Shown here: positions 25,985-32,949 of the stretch, one piece after another | Numbering within the stretch: the stretch's first letter is position 1 | How the letters are laid out: each line of letters begins with the position of its first letter | Source: Bacteroidota bacterium | GTDB lineage: Bacteria > Bacteroidota > Bacteroidia > Sphingobacteriales > Sphingobacteriaceae | Assembly (NCBI GenBank): GCA_026224775.1 | Contig: JAMFRP010000041.1 | Location: 1 to 64,000, forward strand | DNA: 64,000 bases | Direction: 5' to 3' | Made by a program: the position numbers and the translations under genes | Notes under the pieces: model-generated | What the model was told of the DNA's origin: nothing | Seen by the model: only the letters and a program-made list of their open reading frames with translations | Database searches by the model: none

Positions 25985-28234
25985 TTGCAAGCAACATTAA
26001 CACAAAACCTGATATTTCAATCCGAAGTTAAGGAACGTTCTGATAAGCTCATAAACTACTTCCTGGTTTTTTATTTTTTGGTAGGCCTGGCCCTGGCACC
26101 TTTTTATGATACCTGGTTAATTGCTGTTGGCGTAGGTGGTATTTGCGTATTGGCTTATTATTCTACTAAGCTATTACTGCCTGCATCATCGCTGTATCAG
26201 TATGTATTGAGTGCCGTACTGGGTATATTTATGGCCCAGTTTATTTACCAGATGCATGGCCTGTTCGAGATGCACTTTTTTGCATTTATAAGCAGCGCCA
26301 TACTCATTACTTATCAAAAATGGAAGCTGCAATTACCCTTGCTTATCGTAGTGGTTATACACCACGCTACATTTAGTTATTTGCAGAATATAGGTTTCGG
26401 CGGTATTTATTTTACGCAGTTAAATTACTTCGATCTGCAAACATTTATCATACACGTTTTACTAACCGGTGTAATCATGTTTATTTGTGGTTTATGGTCA
26501 TACCAGCTCCGGAAATATAGCGAACAGCAGGTTGTGCAAACCATGAAAATGGCCGAACTACAGCAGGAAGCCATGCTCTCATCAGAGCGCAAACGGAACC
26601 AGGAACTGCTGGAACATTCCAACCAACAATTGCTGTTATCAAATAAAGAATTGCAGGAAGCCAGACAGGCTGCCGATCAGGCCAACCAGGAAAAAAGCAT
26701 CTTCCTGGCCACCATGAGCCACGAGATCCGCACACCTATGAACGGGGTTATCGGTATGTCGTCGCTTCTTAACGAAACTGCTTTGAATGATGAGCAGCGT
26801 ATGTTTACCGATACCATAATTAATTGTGGTGAAACATTGATCCATGTGATTAACAACATACTTGATTTCTCCAAGATAGAATCAGGAAATCTGGAGTTGG
26901 AGAACGACGACTTTAGCCTGCGCCAATGTATTGAGGATGTATTGGATATGTTCGCTGTTAAAGCCGCCCAGCTAAAGCTGGACCTGGTTTATGAAATTGC
27001 TGAAGGTGTACCGCCAAACATCATGGGCGACCCATTACGGCTTAAGCAGGTGCTGATAAACCTGCTGAGCAATGCTATTAAGTTTACCGAAAAAGGCGAA
27101 ATTGGTATAAAGGTAGATATTCATAAAATTGGTGTAGGCGGGAACATGACATTGCGTTTTGATGTTTGGGACACCGGTATCGGCATACCGCAAGATAAAT
27201 TACACAGGCTTTTCAAAGCATTCTCGCAGGTTGATTCTTCCACTACACGTAAATACGGTGGTACAGGCTTAGGCCTTGCCATTTGCGAAAAATTGGTACA
27301 CCTGATGAATGGCGAAATTGATGTGGAAAGCAAAGATGGCGAAGGGTCGTCATTCTATTTCACCATTAATACCATGGCTGGTATAAACAATGCTGTTGCA
27401 GCAAATAATTTTAATATAGACGACCTGAAAGGCAAAAAAATATTGGTAGTGGATGATAATCAAACTAACCTTGCCATTTTAAAGCGCCAGTTCGAAAACT
27501 GGAACCTCCGCCCAATACTTACCAGCTCAGGCGCTGAAGCACTCGTGGCCTTACAAAAAGACAAACAAGTCGACCTGGTAATTACAGATATGGAGATGCC
27601 GGTAATGGATGGCATGATGCTGGCTAAACTAATAAAGGAAAGCTATCCGCAGTTGCCAATTATCTTGCTTAGTTCCATTGGCGAAGAGTTTAAAAGCGAT
27701 GAGCGCAAGATGTTTATCTCCATTATGAACAAACCGATAAAACAGCAGGTACTAAGTAAGCAGGTATTTACAGCTTTAAGAAACAGATCAGCAAAACAGG
27801 AAGAGGTAACAGTAAAGAGTAAGCTCTCGGTAGATTTTTGTGATCAATACCCTTTCAATATTTTAATTGCCGAAGACAACGAGGTAAACCAGCATGTTAT
27901 AAAACACATACTCAACAAAATGGGTTACCAGCCGCATATAGTTAACAACGGTAAAGAAGCCGTTAGAGTGATGCAGGAAGGGCTGTATAGTCTGATACTA
28001 ATGGATATGCAAATGCCGATAATAGATGGCCTTGAAGCCACAAAAATGATCAGGGCGATAAATATAAAGCAACCCGTAATTATAGCCCTTACCGCAAATG
28101 CTATGGATACCGATCAGCAACTATGCCTGCAAGCTGGTATGGATGATTACATCTGCAAACCGGTAAAACTGGATGAACTGATGAATAAACTAAGCAAGTG
28201 GCATACCATTAGTTTAAAACCGATTTACGACTGA
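25985..28234 (+). CDS. Hybrid sensor histidine kinase with two receiver domains
   Basis: 749 residues: five or six membrane helices (about 25-170), a coiled-coil linker (about 175-230), HisKA with ATMSHEIRTPMNGVIGM (about 240), HATPase with the G-box KYGGTGLGLAICEKLV, then two receiver domains, each with an acceptor Asp (LVITDMEMPVMDG and LILMDMQMPIIDG). There is no HPt domain, so phosphotransfer must end on a separate protein or in the second receiver. The start shown is TTG; no ATG in this frame lies nearby upstream, so the exact start is uncertain. Confidence 0.9.
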   Translation: MQATLTQNLIFQSEVKERSDKLINYFLVFYFLVGLALAPFYDTWLIAVGVGGICVLAYYSTKLLLPASSLYQYVLSAVLGIFMAQFIYQMHGLFEMHFFAFISSAILITYQKWKLQLPLLIVVVIHHATFSYLQNIGFGGIYFTQLNYFDLQTFIIHVLLTGVIMFICGLWSYQLRKYSEQQVVQTMKMAELQQEAMLSSERKRNQELLEHSNQQLLLSNKELQEARQAADQANQEKSIFLATMSHEIRTPMNGVIGMSSLLNETALNDEQRMFTDTIINCGETLIHVINNILDFSKIESGNLELENDDFSLRQCIEDVLDMFAVKAAQLKLDLVYEIAEGVPPNIMGDPLRLKQVLINLLSNAIKFTEKGEIGIKVDIHKIGVGGNMTLRFDVWDTGIGIPQDKLHRLFKAFSQVDSSTTRKYGGTGLGLAICEKLVHLMNGEIDVESKDGEGSSFYFTINTMAGINNAVAANNFNIDDLKGKKILVVDDNQTNLAILKRQFENWNLRPILTSSGAEALVALQKDKQVDLVITDMEMPVMDGMMLAKLIKESYPQLPIILLSSIGEEFKSDERKMFISIMNKPIKQQVLSKQVFTALRNRSAKQEEVTVKSKLSVDFCDQYPFNILIAEDNEVNQHVIKHILNKMGYQPHIVNNGKEAVRVMQEGLYSLILMDMQMPIIDGLEATKMIRAINIKQPVIIALTANAMDTDQQLCLQAGMDDYICKPVKLDELMNKLSKWHTISLKPIYD

Positions 28235-28267
28235 TTTTATAGTATAGTTCACTTTTTTCCGTCTTAA

Positions 28268-28291
28268 CAGGGTCTCTCGAAGAGGACCCTG
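28268..28291. repeat. Short hairpin, possible terminator after the kinase gene
   Basis: CAGGGTC and GACCCTG arms with a small loop; related in shape to the hairpins at 16384 and 21477. Confidence 0.55.
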
Positions 28292-28332
28292 CGTTTAGTA
28301 AAAGGTAAACGCATTCCTCTACACAGTATAGA

Positions 28333-28356
28333 GATTGCTTCGTTCCTCACAATGAC
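28333..28356. repeat. Half REP-like element
   Basis: GATTGCTTCGTTCCTC plus CACAATGAC; matches one arm of the inverted repeat at 38224-38303 with one mismatch. Confidence 0.65.
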
Positions 28357-28385
28357 GTGCGGAGAAGAAGATTTCATCCCAATCC

Positions 28386-29288
28386 CTAATTCATCTGCCT
28401 GTACTCGCTCGGCGATTTTCCTGTTTTGGATTTGAATATTTTTGTAAAGTGAGAGGGGTGCTCAAACCCAAGCCCATAAGCTATCTCGCTAATCGAATTA
28501 TTCGTACCCCACAACAATGATTTTGCTTTATCTATCAGTTCCAGGTGGATATGTTCCTGCGTGGTTTTGCCCGTAAATTTGCTTAAAAGATCAGATAAAT
28601 AATTAGGCGATAGGTTGAGCCGCGAAGCAAAATATTTAACATTTGGCAAGCCTGTTTCAATCAGGGTGCTTTGCGAAAAATAGTCTTTCAAAAGCTTCTC
28701 AAATTGTTGCAGTACATCTGAATTAACTTTTGCACGGGTGTAAAATTGCCTGTCGTAAAAGCGGCTGCAGTAATTAAGCAACAGCTCAATATTGCTAACA
28801 ATGAGGCCTTGCGAGTGCTTGTCTATATTTTGGGAGTACTCCCTTTCAATCTTAGCCACACAATCTTTAATGATGATTTTCTCTTCTTCCGAAATATGCA
28901 GGGCTTCGTTAACCTCATAATTGAAAAACGTATACTGATGTATCTTCTTACCCAAATCAGTACCATGTATCAAATCTGGATGAATAAACAGTGCCCAACC
29001 CTCCTCAACAATTACATCCAACCCGGGCGCTATAACTTGCTCAGGCGCGGTAAATAAAAGGGAGCCTTCACTAAAATCGTAATATCCTTTACCATATTTT
29101 AACAGGCCCTCAAATTTTTTGCAGGAAATGGTATAAAAACCAAAGCGATATAAAACATTCTCCTTTGGTCGTTTCTGATAAAAGTCGGCATGGTCTATTA
29201 CGCTTACCAGTGGGTGTTTTGGCGGGGCATAGTTTACCAGCTTGTGCAAATCACTGATAGACTGAAGATCGATATATTTATCCGGCAT
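28386..29288 (-). CDS. AraC-family transcriptional regulator
   Basis: 300 residues: an N-terminal cupin-like sensor region, and a C-terminal pair of helix-turn-helix motifs (about 205-300) with VKYFASRLNLSPNYLSDLLSKFTGKT and SEIAYGLGFEHPSHFTKIFKSKTGKSPSEYRQ. It precedes an SDR gene on the same strand order (AraC upstream, SDR downstream in genome coordinates), separated by a terminator. Bacteroidota often pair such a regulator with a short-chain dehydrogenase, and control of the SDR gene at 29357-30169 is plausible. Confidence 0.92.
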   Translation of the reverse strand: MPDKYIDLQSISDLHKLVNYAPPKHPLVSVIDHADFYQKRPKENVLYRFGFYTISCKKFEGLLKYGKGYYDFSEGSLLFTAPEQVIAPGLDVIVEEGWALFIHPDLIHGTDLGKKIHQYTFFNYEVNEALHISEEEKIIIKDCVAKIEREYSQNIDKHSQGLIVSNIELLLNYCSRFYDRQFYTRAKVNSDVLQQFEKLLKDYFSQSTLIETGLPNVKYFASRLNLSPNYLSDLLSKFTGKTTQEHIHLELIDKAKSLLWGTNNSISEIAYGLGFEHPSHFTKIFKSKTGKSPSEYRQMN

Positions 29289-29316
29289 GTTTTTCCTTTG
29301 TTATAAAGTTACCAAT

Positions 29317-29357
29317 AAAACTAAAGGCTGCCCAACTTTCGGGCAGCCTTTAGTTTT
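29317..29357 (-). terminator. Strong intrinsic terminator of the SDR gene
   Basis: A perfect 17-bp stem (AAAACTAAAGGCTGCCC and complement) with a 7-base loop. The descending arm begins at the SDR stop codon, and the U-rich end follows in the minus sense. It separates the SDR gene from the AraC gene. Confidence 0.85.
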
Positions 29358-30169
29358 TAGATACTCATTTGGGTAAGCATCATTTTTTTGAAATCCACAT
29401 CAGTCATTTGCAGCCTGGTTTCTACCAGGTGAACAGCGTCATGCCCTACTGGGTAGCGTAATTTTTCAGTACCATCTGTCGCGGCTTCGTAAATTACATC
29501 GGCTACTTCACCAATATTCTCAGACATTGGCCAATTATCCAACATACCGATGAATTTATCAAATGAATGTTTATAATCATCCAAACCATCAGCTTGTAAA
29601 AGCGTTAGCGATCGGCCCGCGAATTCTGTTTTATACCCACCTGGTTCAACTATTTTTAAGTTGATCCCCAATGGGTTTAACTCATACTGCAATGATTCCG
29701 TCAAACCCTCTACCGCGAATTTAGTAGCATGATAAAGTGAGGAGAACGGAAATGTAATCCTCCCGCCAACAGAAGAAACATTAATAATAGTGCCCGATTT
29801 TTGTTGACGCATACCCGGCAATACCGCCTTTGTCACTTCTATCAACCCGAAAAAATTAACATCGAACTGTTGTTTAATCTGTTCTTCAGTAGCGGCTTCC
29901 AATGCGCCCAATGCGCCATAACCCGCATTATTTACCAATACGTCAATTTTGCCAAATTTCTCGATGCCTGCGGCCACAGCATTTTGTATACTTTGTTTAT
30001 CTGTCACATCTAATTTGGTGATGAAAACATTGTTCAGGGTAGATAGTTCAGTTTCTTTCTCAGGAGAACGCATGGTAGCAATTACGTTCCAATCTTTGGT
30101 GTGGAATAATTTTGCTGCCACTTTTCCGAATCCGGATGAAGCACCTGTTATTAATACTGTCTTTTTCAT
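29357..30169 (-). CDS. Short-chain dehydrogenase/reductase
   Basis: 270 residues of classical SDR type: NAD(P)-binding TGASSGFG (residues 7-14), NNAG near residue 86, catalytic Ser in INVSSVGG and the YHATK catalytic pair near residue 152. Oxidises or reduces a hydroxyl/carbonyl on an unknown small molecule. Transcribed alone. Confidence 0.92.
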   Translation of the reverse strand: MKKTVLITGASSGFGKVAAKLFHTKDWNVIATMRSPEKETELSTLNNVFITKLDVTDKQSIQNAVAAGIEKFGKIDVLVNNAGYGALGALEAATEEQIKQQFDVNFFGLIEVTKAVLPGMRQQKSGTIINVSSVGGRITFPFSSLYHATKFAVEGLTESLQYELNPLGINLKIVEPGGYKTEFAGRSLTLLQADGLDDYKHSFDKFIGMLDNWPMSENIGEVADVIYEAATDGTEKLRYPVGHDAVHLVETRLQMTDVDFKKMMLTQMSI

Positions 30170-30320
30170 TGCTTTATATTTTTAATTTCTAAAGCAAAGA
30201 TCTGCTAAAGGGTGCGGCCCGATTTATATTTTTCAACTGATCCCTTATACATTTCAAGGATGAGGACAAGCAGCAAAATATTAACGGATAATAAATAGTA
30301 TTTATAAGCTCAAAAAAATG

Positions 30321-30360
30321 TCTACTAAATTTGTAGAGTATTTAAAAGTTCTTACATTTG
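30321..30360 (+). promoter_or_regulatory. Palindromic operator and TACATTTG promoter
   Basis: TCTACTAAATTTGTAGA (30321-30337), 15 bases, then a TACATTTG -7 box (30353-30360). The palindrome is nearly the reverse complement of the one upstream of the first poly-Cys leader (6756-6770), and a Cys-rich mini-ORF follows here too. Confidence 0.5.
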
Positions 30361-30364
30361 TACC

Positions 30365-30403
30365 ATGATTACTACCCAAAAAAAATGTTATTGTTGCCTT
30401 TAA
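30365..30403 (+). CDS. Cys-rich mini-ORF, possible leader peptide
   Basis: Twelve codons, MITTQKKCYCCL, then TAA. It lies just after a promoter whose operator matches that of the confirmed-looking poly-Cys leader at 6711. The ATG is only four bases after the -7 box, so the transcript would be nearly leaderless or start inside it, which weakens the case. The next gene starts 40 bases downstream. Confidence 0.35.
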   Translation: MITTQKKCYCCL

Positions 30404-30442
30404 GCCATTCCTCGCTTATACAACTTCATTTTTTTAAAGCCC

Positions 30443-31456
30443 ATGAACTTTCGATTTAACTTCCTTTTTCTTATTGTACTGATTACTTGCCTTTTTGCCC
30501 GAACAGCTTTAGCGCAATCGCCTGTTTATTTAACGGCGGTTAATGATCAGCATCGGCACACCACTAGCGTTATCGGAGCGGAAATAAAGGTAAATACGGA
30601 GTTAAGCAAGGCAGAGCAAAGAAAAGAGCTTATTGATTATCTGAAGGAGGTGGAGACTGGTGATGTCAATTATAATTCGGCAAGAATTAAACGGCTGTAT
30701 TATTTAGCCAATTTATTAACCCGACTGAGGCTTTACCCGCTGGCAATGAAATGCTTTTTTAAAACGATGCGCCCGGAGATCGACAGCATAGGTACAACTG
30801 ATCTGCCTATTACTCCAAATGATGATTCGTTGCTTGTAAAACAAGAAAAACTGCTTGGCGCCGATACGGATAAAGAAATCAACAGCAAGCCCATCAGCAA
30901 TGAAAGAATCAGTGCAACATTTGATGATGGTAAAACCGCTATCGCTTATGCGCTTGTTTTCCATGTTAAACAGCCTGTTCGCGGCAAACCCAAAATTTTC
31001 AAACTGGCTAATACGGGGCACACCTTTATTACCCTTATCAAATATAATTCCGACTCTACCTATGCGGCCATTTCCTATGGATTTTATCCTAAAAAGGATA
31101 ATCCGCTTTCTGCCACGCCCCTAATACCTTCAACGTCTTCAACATTCAAAGATGACTCAGAGCATGCCTGGGATGAGGTTTTAGGTAAGTTTATTTCCAA
31201 ACGCCGGTTTAATAAAATATTGGCACTTACCCGGCAATATCATAACATCGCCTATCACCTTAGCAAAAATAACTGTACCGACTTTGGCTTAAAAGCGGCT
31301 GCGCTAGCAGGGCTAAAGGTTTGGGATACCAAAGGCAGCTGGCCATTGGGTAGTGGTAATAATCCCGGCGTCACCGGCCAAAGCCTGCTCGAAGGCAAGT
31401 TTGATAATACCGATACAGGTGACAGACAAAATTTATTGATCACCAACAGGAATTAG
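30443..31456 (+). CDS. Exported protein with possible papain-like (NlpC/P60-type) domain
   Basis: 337 residues with a signal peptide (to ARTALAQ). The middle and end contain LANTGHTFITLIKYNSDSTY (His) and NNCTDFGLKAAALAGL (Cys), an order (His before Cys) seen in circularly permuted NlpC/P60 and LRAT-like hydrolases. This assignment is by motif only. It sits behind the operator and Cys-rich mini-ORF, so it may belong to the sulfur-responsive set. It ends 42 bases before the histone-like gene. Confidence 0.6.
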   Translation: MNFRFNFLFLIVLITCLFARTALAQSPVYLTAVNDQHRHTTSVIGAEIKVNTELSKAEQRKELIDYLKEVETGDVNYNSARIKRLYYLANLLTRLRLYPLAMKCFFKTMRPEIDSIGTTDLPITPNDDSLLVKQEKLLGADTDKEINSKPISNERISATFDDGKTAIAYALVFHVKQPVRGKPKIFKLANTGHTFITLIKYNSDSTYAAISYGFYPKKDNPLSATPLIPSTSSTFKDDSEHAWDEVLGKFISKRRFNKILALTRQYHNIAYHLSKNNCTDFGLKAAALAGLKVWDTKGSWPLGSGNNPGVTGQSLLEGKFDNTDTGDRQNLLITNRN

Positions 31457-31498
31457 CTATTTATCCGTTTAGCTTAAGTATAACTAATAATAGAACAT

Positions 31499-31675
31499 AT
31501 GGAAAATTATAATAATTTAAAGGAGTTGATAGCGTTAGCTGATAAAGATGCGGTCGCGTTTTTTGAAAAAGGCAACAGTACGGCCGGAATCCGTTTGCGC
31601 CGTACACTGCAACAGGTTAAAATTTCGGCAACAGCTGTGCGCCAGGAAATATCAGAAAAAAAGAAGAGGAAGTAA
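31499..31675 (+). CDS. Histone H1-like small basic protein
   Basis: 58 residues, MENYNNLKELIALADKDA.. then FFEKGNSTAGIRLRRTLQQ and a Lys/Arg tail (SEKKKRK). This matches the short histone H1-like proteins of Bacteroidota, which are thought to bind DNA. Too short to appear in length-filtered gene lists. Its stop overlaps the ATG of the next gene (TAATG). Confidence 0.75.
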   Translation: MENYNNLKELIALADKDAVAFFEKGNSTAGIRLRRTLQQVKISATAVRQEISEKKKRK

Positions 31676-31959
31676 TGGATAGCGATTTTTTTGACATCCT
31701 TTTTGAAAAATACTGGCAACAGGTATACACTTCTGCATTTAAGCGTGTAGCTAATGCGGACACGGCTACGGAAGTAACACAGGAAGCATTTTTTCAGTTA
31801 TGGTTAAATAAAGATCAGGCGAACAAGGAAAATGTCTTAGACTTTCTACTGGCCGCTATACACGATGAAATATTTAAACTAATTGAGAAAGAATGCCTTG
31901 ATATTGTTAATCCACCTGGGAAAATATTTGAGCATATGGAGTTTCCCGGAGCTAATTAA
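31675..31959 (+). CDS. Sigma-70 region 2-like protein, lacking region 4
   Basis: 94 residues. The first ~60 match ECF sigma factor region 2 (FFDILFEKYWQQVYTSAFKRV, then ATEVTQEAFFQLWLNK), including the D/E-rich -10 recognition stretch. The rest (HDEIFKLIEKECLDIVN) is not a region 4 and the gene stops early. It could be a truncated sigma factor or a small protein that binds the polymerase or competes with sigma factors. It is coupled (TAATG) to the histone-like gene. Confidence 0.65.
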   Translation: MDSDFFDILFEKYWQQVYTSAFKRVANADTATEVTQEAFFQLWLNKDQANKENVLDFLLAAIHDEIFKLIEKECLDIVNPPGKIFEHMEFPGAN

Positions 31960-32080
31960 AAGAGGAATTTTAGATAGACTAAATTAACAGATATGTTTAT
32001 TGGAAAAAACGATTTATTAAATGATATTTTTCTGGCTGTATATCAGTGTTTTGTAGAGGTGGAAGAATACTAATTACAAA

Positions 32081-32125
32081 TATTCTATTAAATCGATAGA
32101 TTTAATAGAATATTTTATATATTTG
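32081..32125 (+). promoter_or_regulatory. Perfect 14-bp-arm palindrome and TATATTTG promoter
   Basis: TATTCTATTAAATC (32081-32094), four bases, its exact complement (32099-32112), then a TATATTTG box (32118-32125). The inner CTATTAAATCGATAG resembles CTACTAAATATGTAG at 6756. A terminator follows only about 75 bases after the promoter. Confidence 0.6.
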
Positions 32126-32131
32126 CATCAG

Positions 32132-32238
32132 GTAATTGAAAATTTTTATTTGACTGACCTCATAATAATTGTCTTCTCATCTAGGTTTATAATTGGTTGT
32201 AAAGAGTTCCTGCCCATCAGGAGCTCTTTCTTTTTTTA
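32132..32238 (+). ncRNA. Candidate short transcript ended by an intrinsic terminator
   Basis: From the expected start after the TATATTTG box to the T-run at 32231-32237 lie about 105 bases with no ATG-initiated ORF. The operator in front resembles those of the poly-Cys leaders, so it may be a regulated small RNA of the same regulon. The 5' end is estimated. Confidence 0.4.
32201..32238 (+). terminator. Intrinsic terminator
   Basis: AAAGAGTTCCTG and CAGGAGCTCTTT arms (12 bp, one mismatch), 5-base loop, then CTTTTTTT. Confidence 0.8.
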
Positions 32239-32311
32239 TACTGATAACGCTCACTAAGCTTTGTCCGTTAGCTTTAATCTCCTTAAAATTAAAATATAAA
32301 AATGCGGCTTT

Positions 32312-32355
32312 GTGCGATACCTTTCCCTGGTATAGGGAAAGGAGGATGATAGGGT
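32312..32355. repeat. Small hairpin repeat, copy A
   Basis: GCGATACCTTTCCCTGGTAT..GGGAAAGGAGG; the same ~42 bp with few changes are at 40359-40400. The hairpin arms are CCTTTCCC/GGGAAAGG. Confidence 0.7.
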
Positions 32356-32371
32356 AGAAATTCAATTCTTT

Positions 32372-32426
32372 TATATTCTATAATTCCTATATATATTATA
32401 GAATATAAAAAGAAATTATATATTTG
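32372..32426 (+). promoter_or_regulatory. Palindrome and promoter of the second poly-Cys leader
   Basis: TATATTCTATAAT (32372-32384) and its exact complement (32395-32407), spacer 10, then TATATTTG (32419-32426), then the leader ATG 19 bases on. Same arrangement as at 32081 and before the first leader. Confidence 0.6.
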
Positions 32427-32445
32427 CGATGTAAAAACAAACGCA

Positions 32446-32520
32446 ATGAAAGCTTTTTTACGTCACCACATTTCCTTTGTACACGTTGCTGGCAAGAACT
32501 GCTGCATCTGTTGTTGTTAA
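32446..32520 (+). CDS. Poly-cysteine leader peptide upstream of the sulfatase locus
   Basis: 24 codons, start MKAFLRHHISF and end NCCICCC, then TAA. The ten bases before ATG (AACAAACGCA) and the first five codons are the same as in the leader at 6711-6619. Five Cys fall in the last six codons. Downstream come the duplicated UTR, a decayed SusC start, a sterol-desaturase gene, two sulfatases and, after a terminator and REP element, a formylglycine-generating enzyme gene. Release of sulfate under cysteine shortage makes sense of this design (inference). Confidence 0.72.
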   Translation: MKAFLRHHISFVHVAGKNCCICCC

Positions 32521-32647
32521 TTAACAACACGCTCCCCACTGACCTTTAACGAATTGGTATCTACAGGTATTAGGTAATCCTCATACTGTTGAACCAGCAA
32601 TATTAAAACCCCTAATTAATTTATACTTATGAAATTATAACAAGCAG

Positions 32648-32727
32648 AAAAAGCAAACCGGCAAGGAAGCCTTGCCGGTAAATTACTTGATGGATCAGCA
32701 ACGACTGCGAATCACACACTGATCATC
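32648..32727 (-). ncRNA. Candidate small RNA, copy 2 (target gene decayed)
   Basis: The same design as at 6412-6490 on the strand opposite the operon: a promoter-like AAACTTTG (32727-32734 reversed), stem GATGATCAG/CTGATCCATC, linker, CCGGCAAGG hairpin and TTTGCTTTTT. The SusC frame it would cover here is broken, yet both stems, the loop and the terminator are intact, so the RNA could act in trans on the intact SusC at 6364. Confidence 0.45.
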
Positions 32728-32780
32728 AAAGTTTTACGAACGAATTGAATCATTAACATAAAACGCTTAAATATATATGG
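32648..32780 (+). repeat. Duplicated structured 5' UTR, copy 2
   Basis: Nearly identical to the reverse complement of 6361-6490, from the A-run before CCGGCAAGG to the start codon of the SusC remnant. The few changes avoid the stems. Confidence 0.85.
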
Positions 32781-32935
32781 AAATATATATCCATACTAAA
32801 CGGTTTCTTTCCGGGATTATTGGCACCCTGTTATTTTCCGCTATCCCGATTACGGTCTTCGCCGAAACAGAAGTTCCGCCTATCAACCCCACACTCAGGG
32901 GTATTGTCACCGCCAGTAATAGAACTAATCATTAA
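32777..32935 (+). pseudogene. Decayed SusC remnant (signal peptide and start of regulatory domain)
   Basis: A 52-codon frame starting MEIYIHTKRFL, with a signal peptide ending VFAE and then PPINPTLRGIVTASNRTNH. It aligns with the SusC at 6364 (MEIYIHAKHVL, IPFSAFAQ, VPVINSRIEGTVVDS) and then stops. The rest of SusC and all of SusD are missing, and the desaturase gene follows 14 bases later. It is best read as a deletion within a duplicated operon. It might still be translated and exported as a short peptide. Confidence 0.75.
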
Positions 32936-32949
32936 TTAAATAAAAATCT

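Noticed and set aside
32177..32365. 62-residue minus-strand frame
   Set aside because: It overlaps a terminator and a dispersed hairpin repeat and looks like no known protein.
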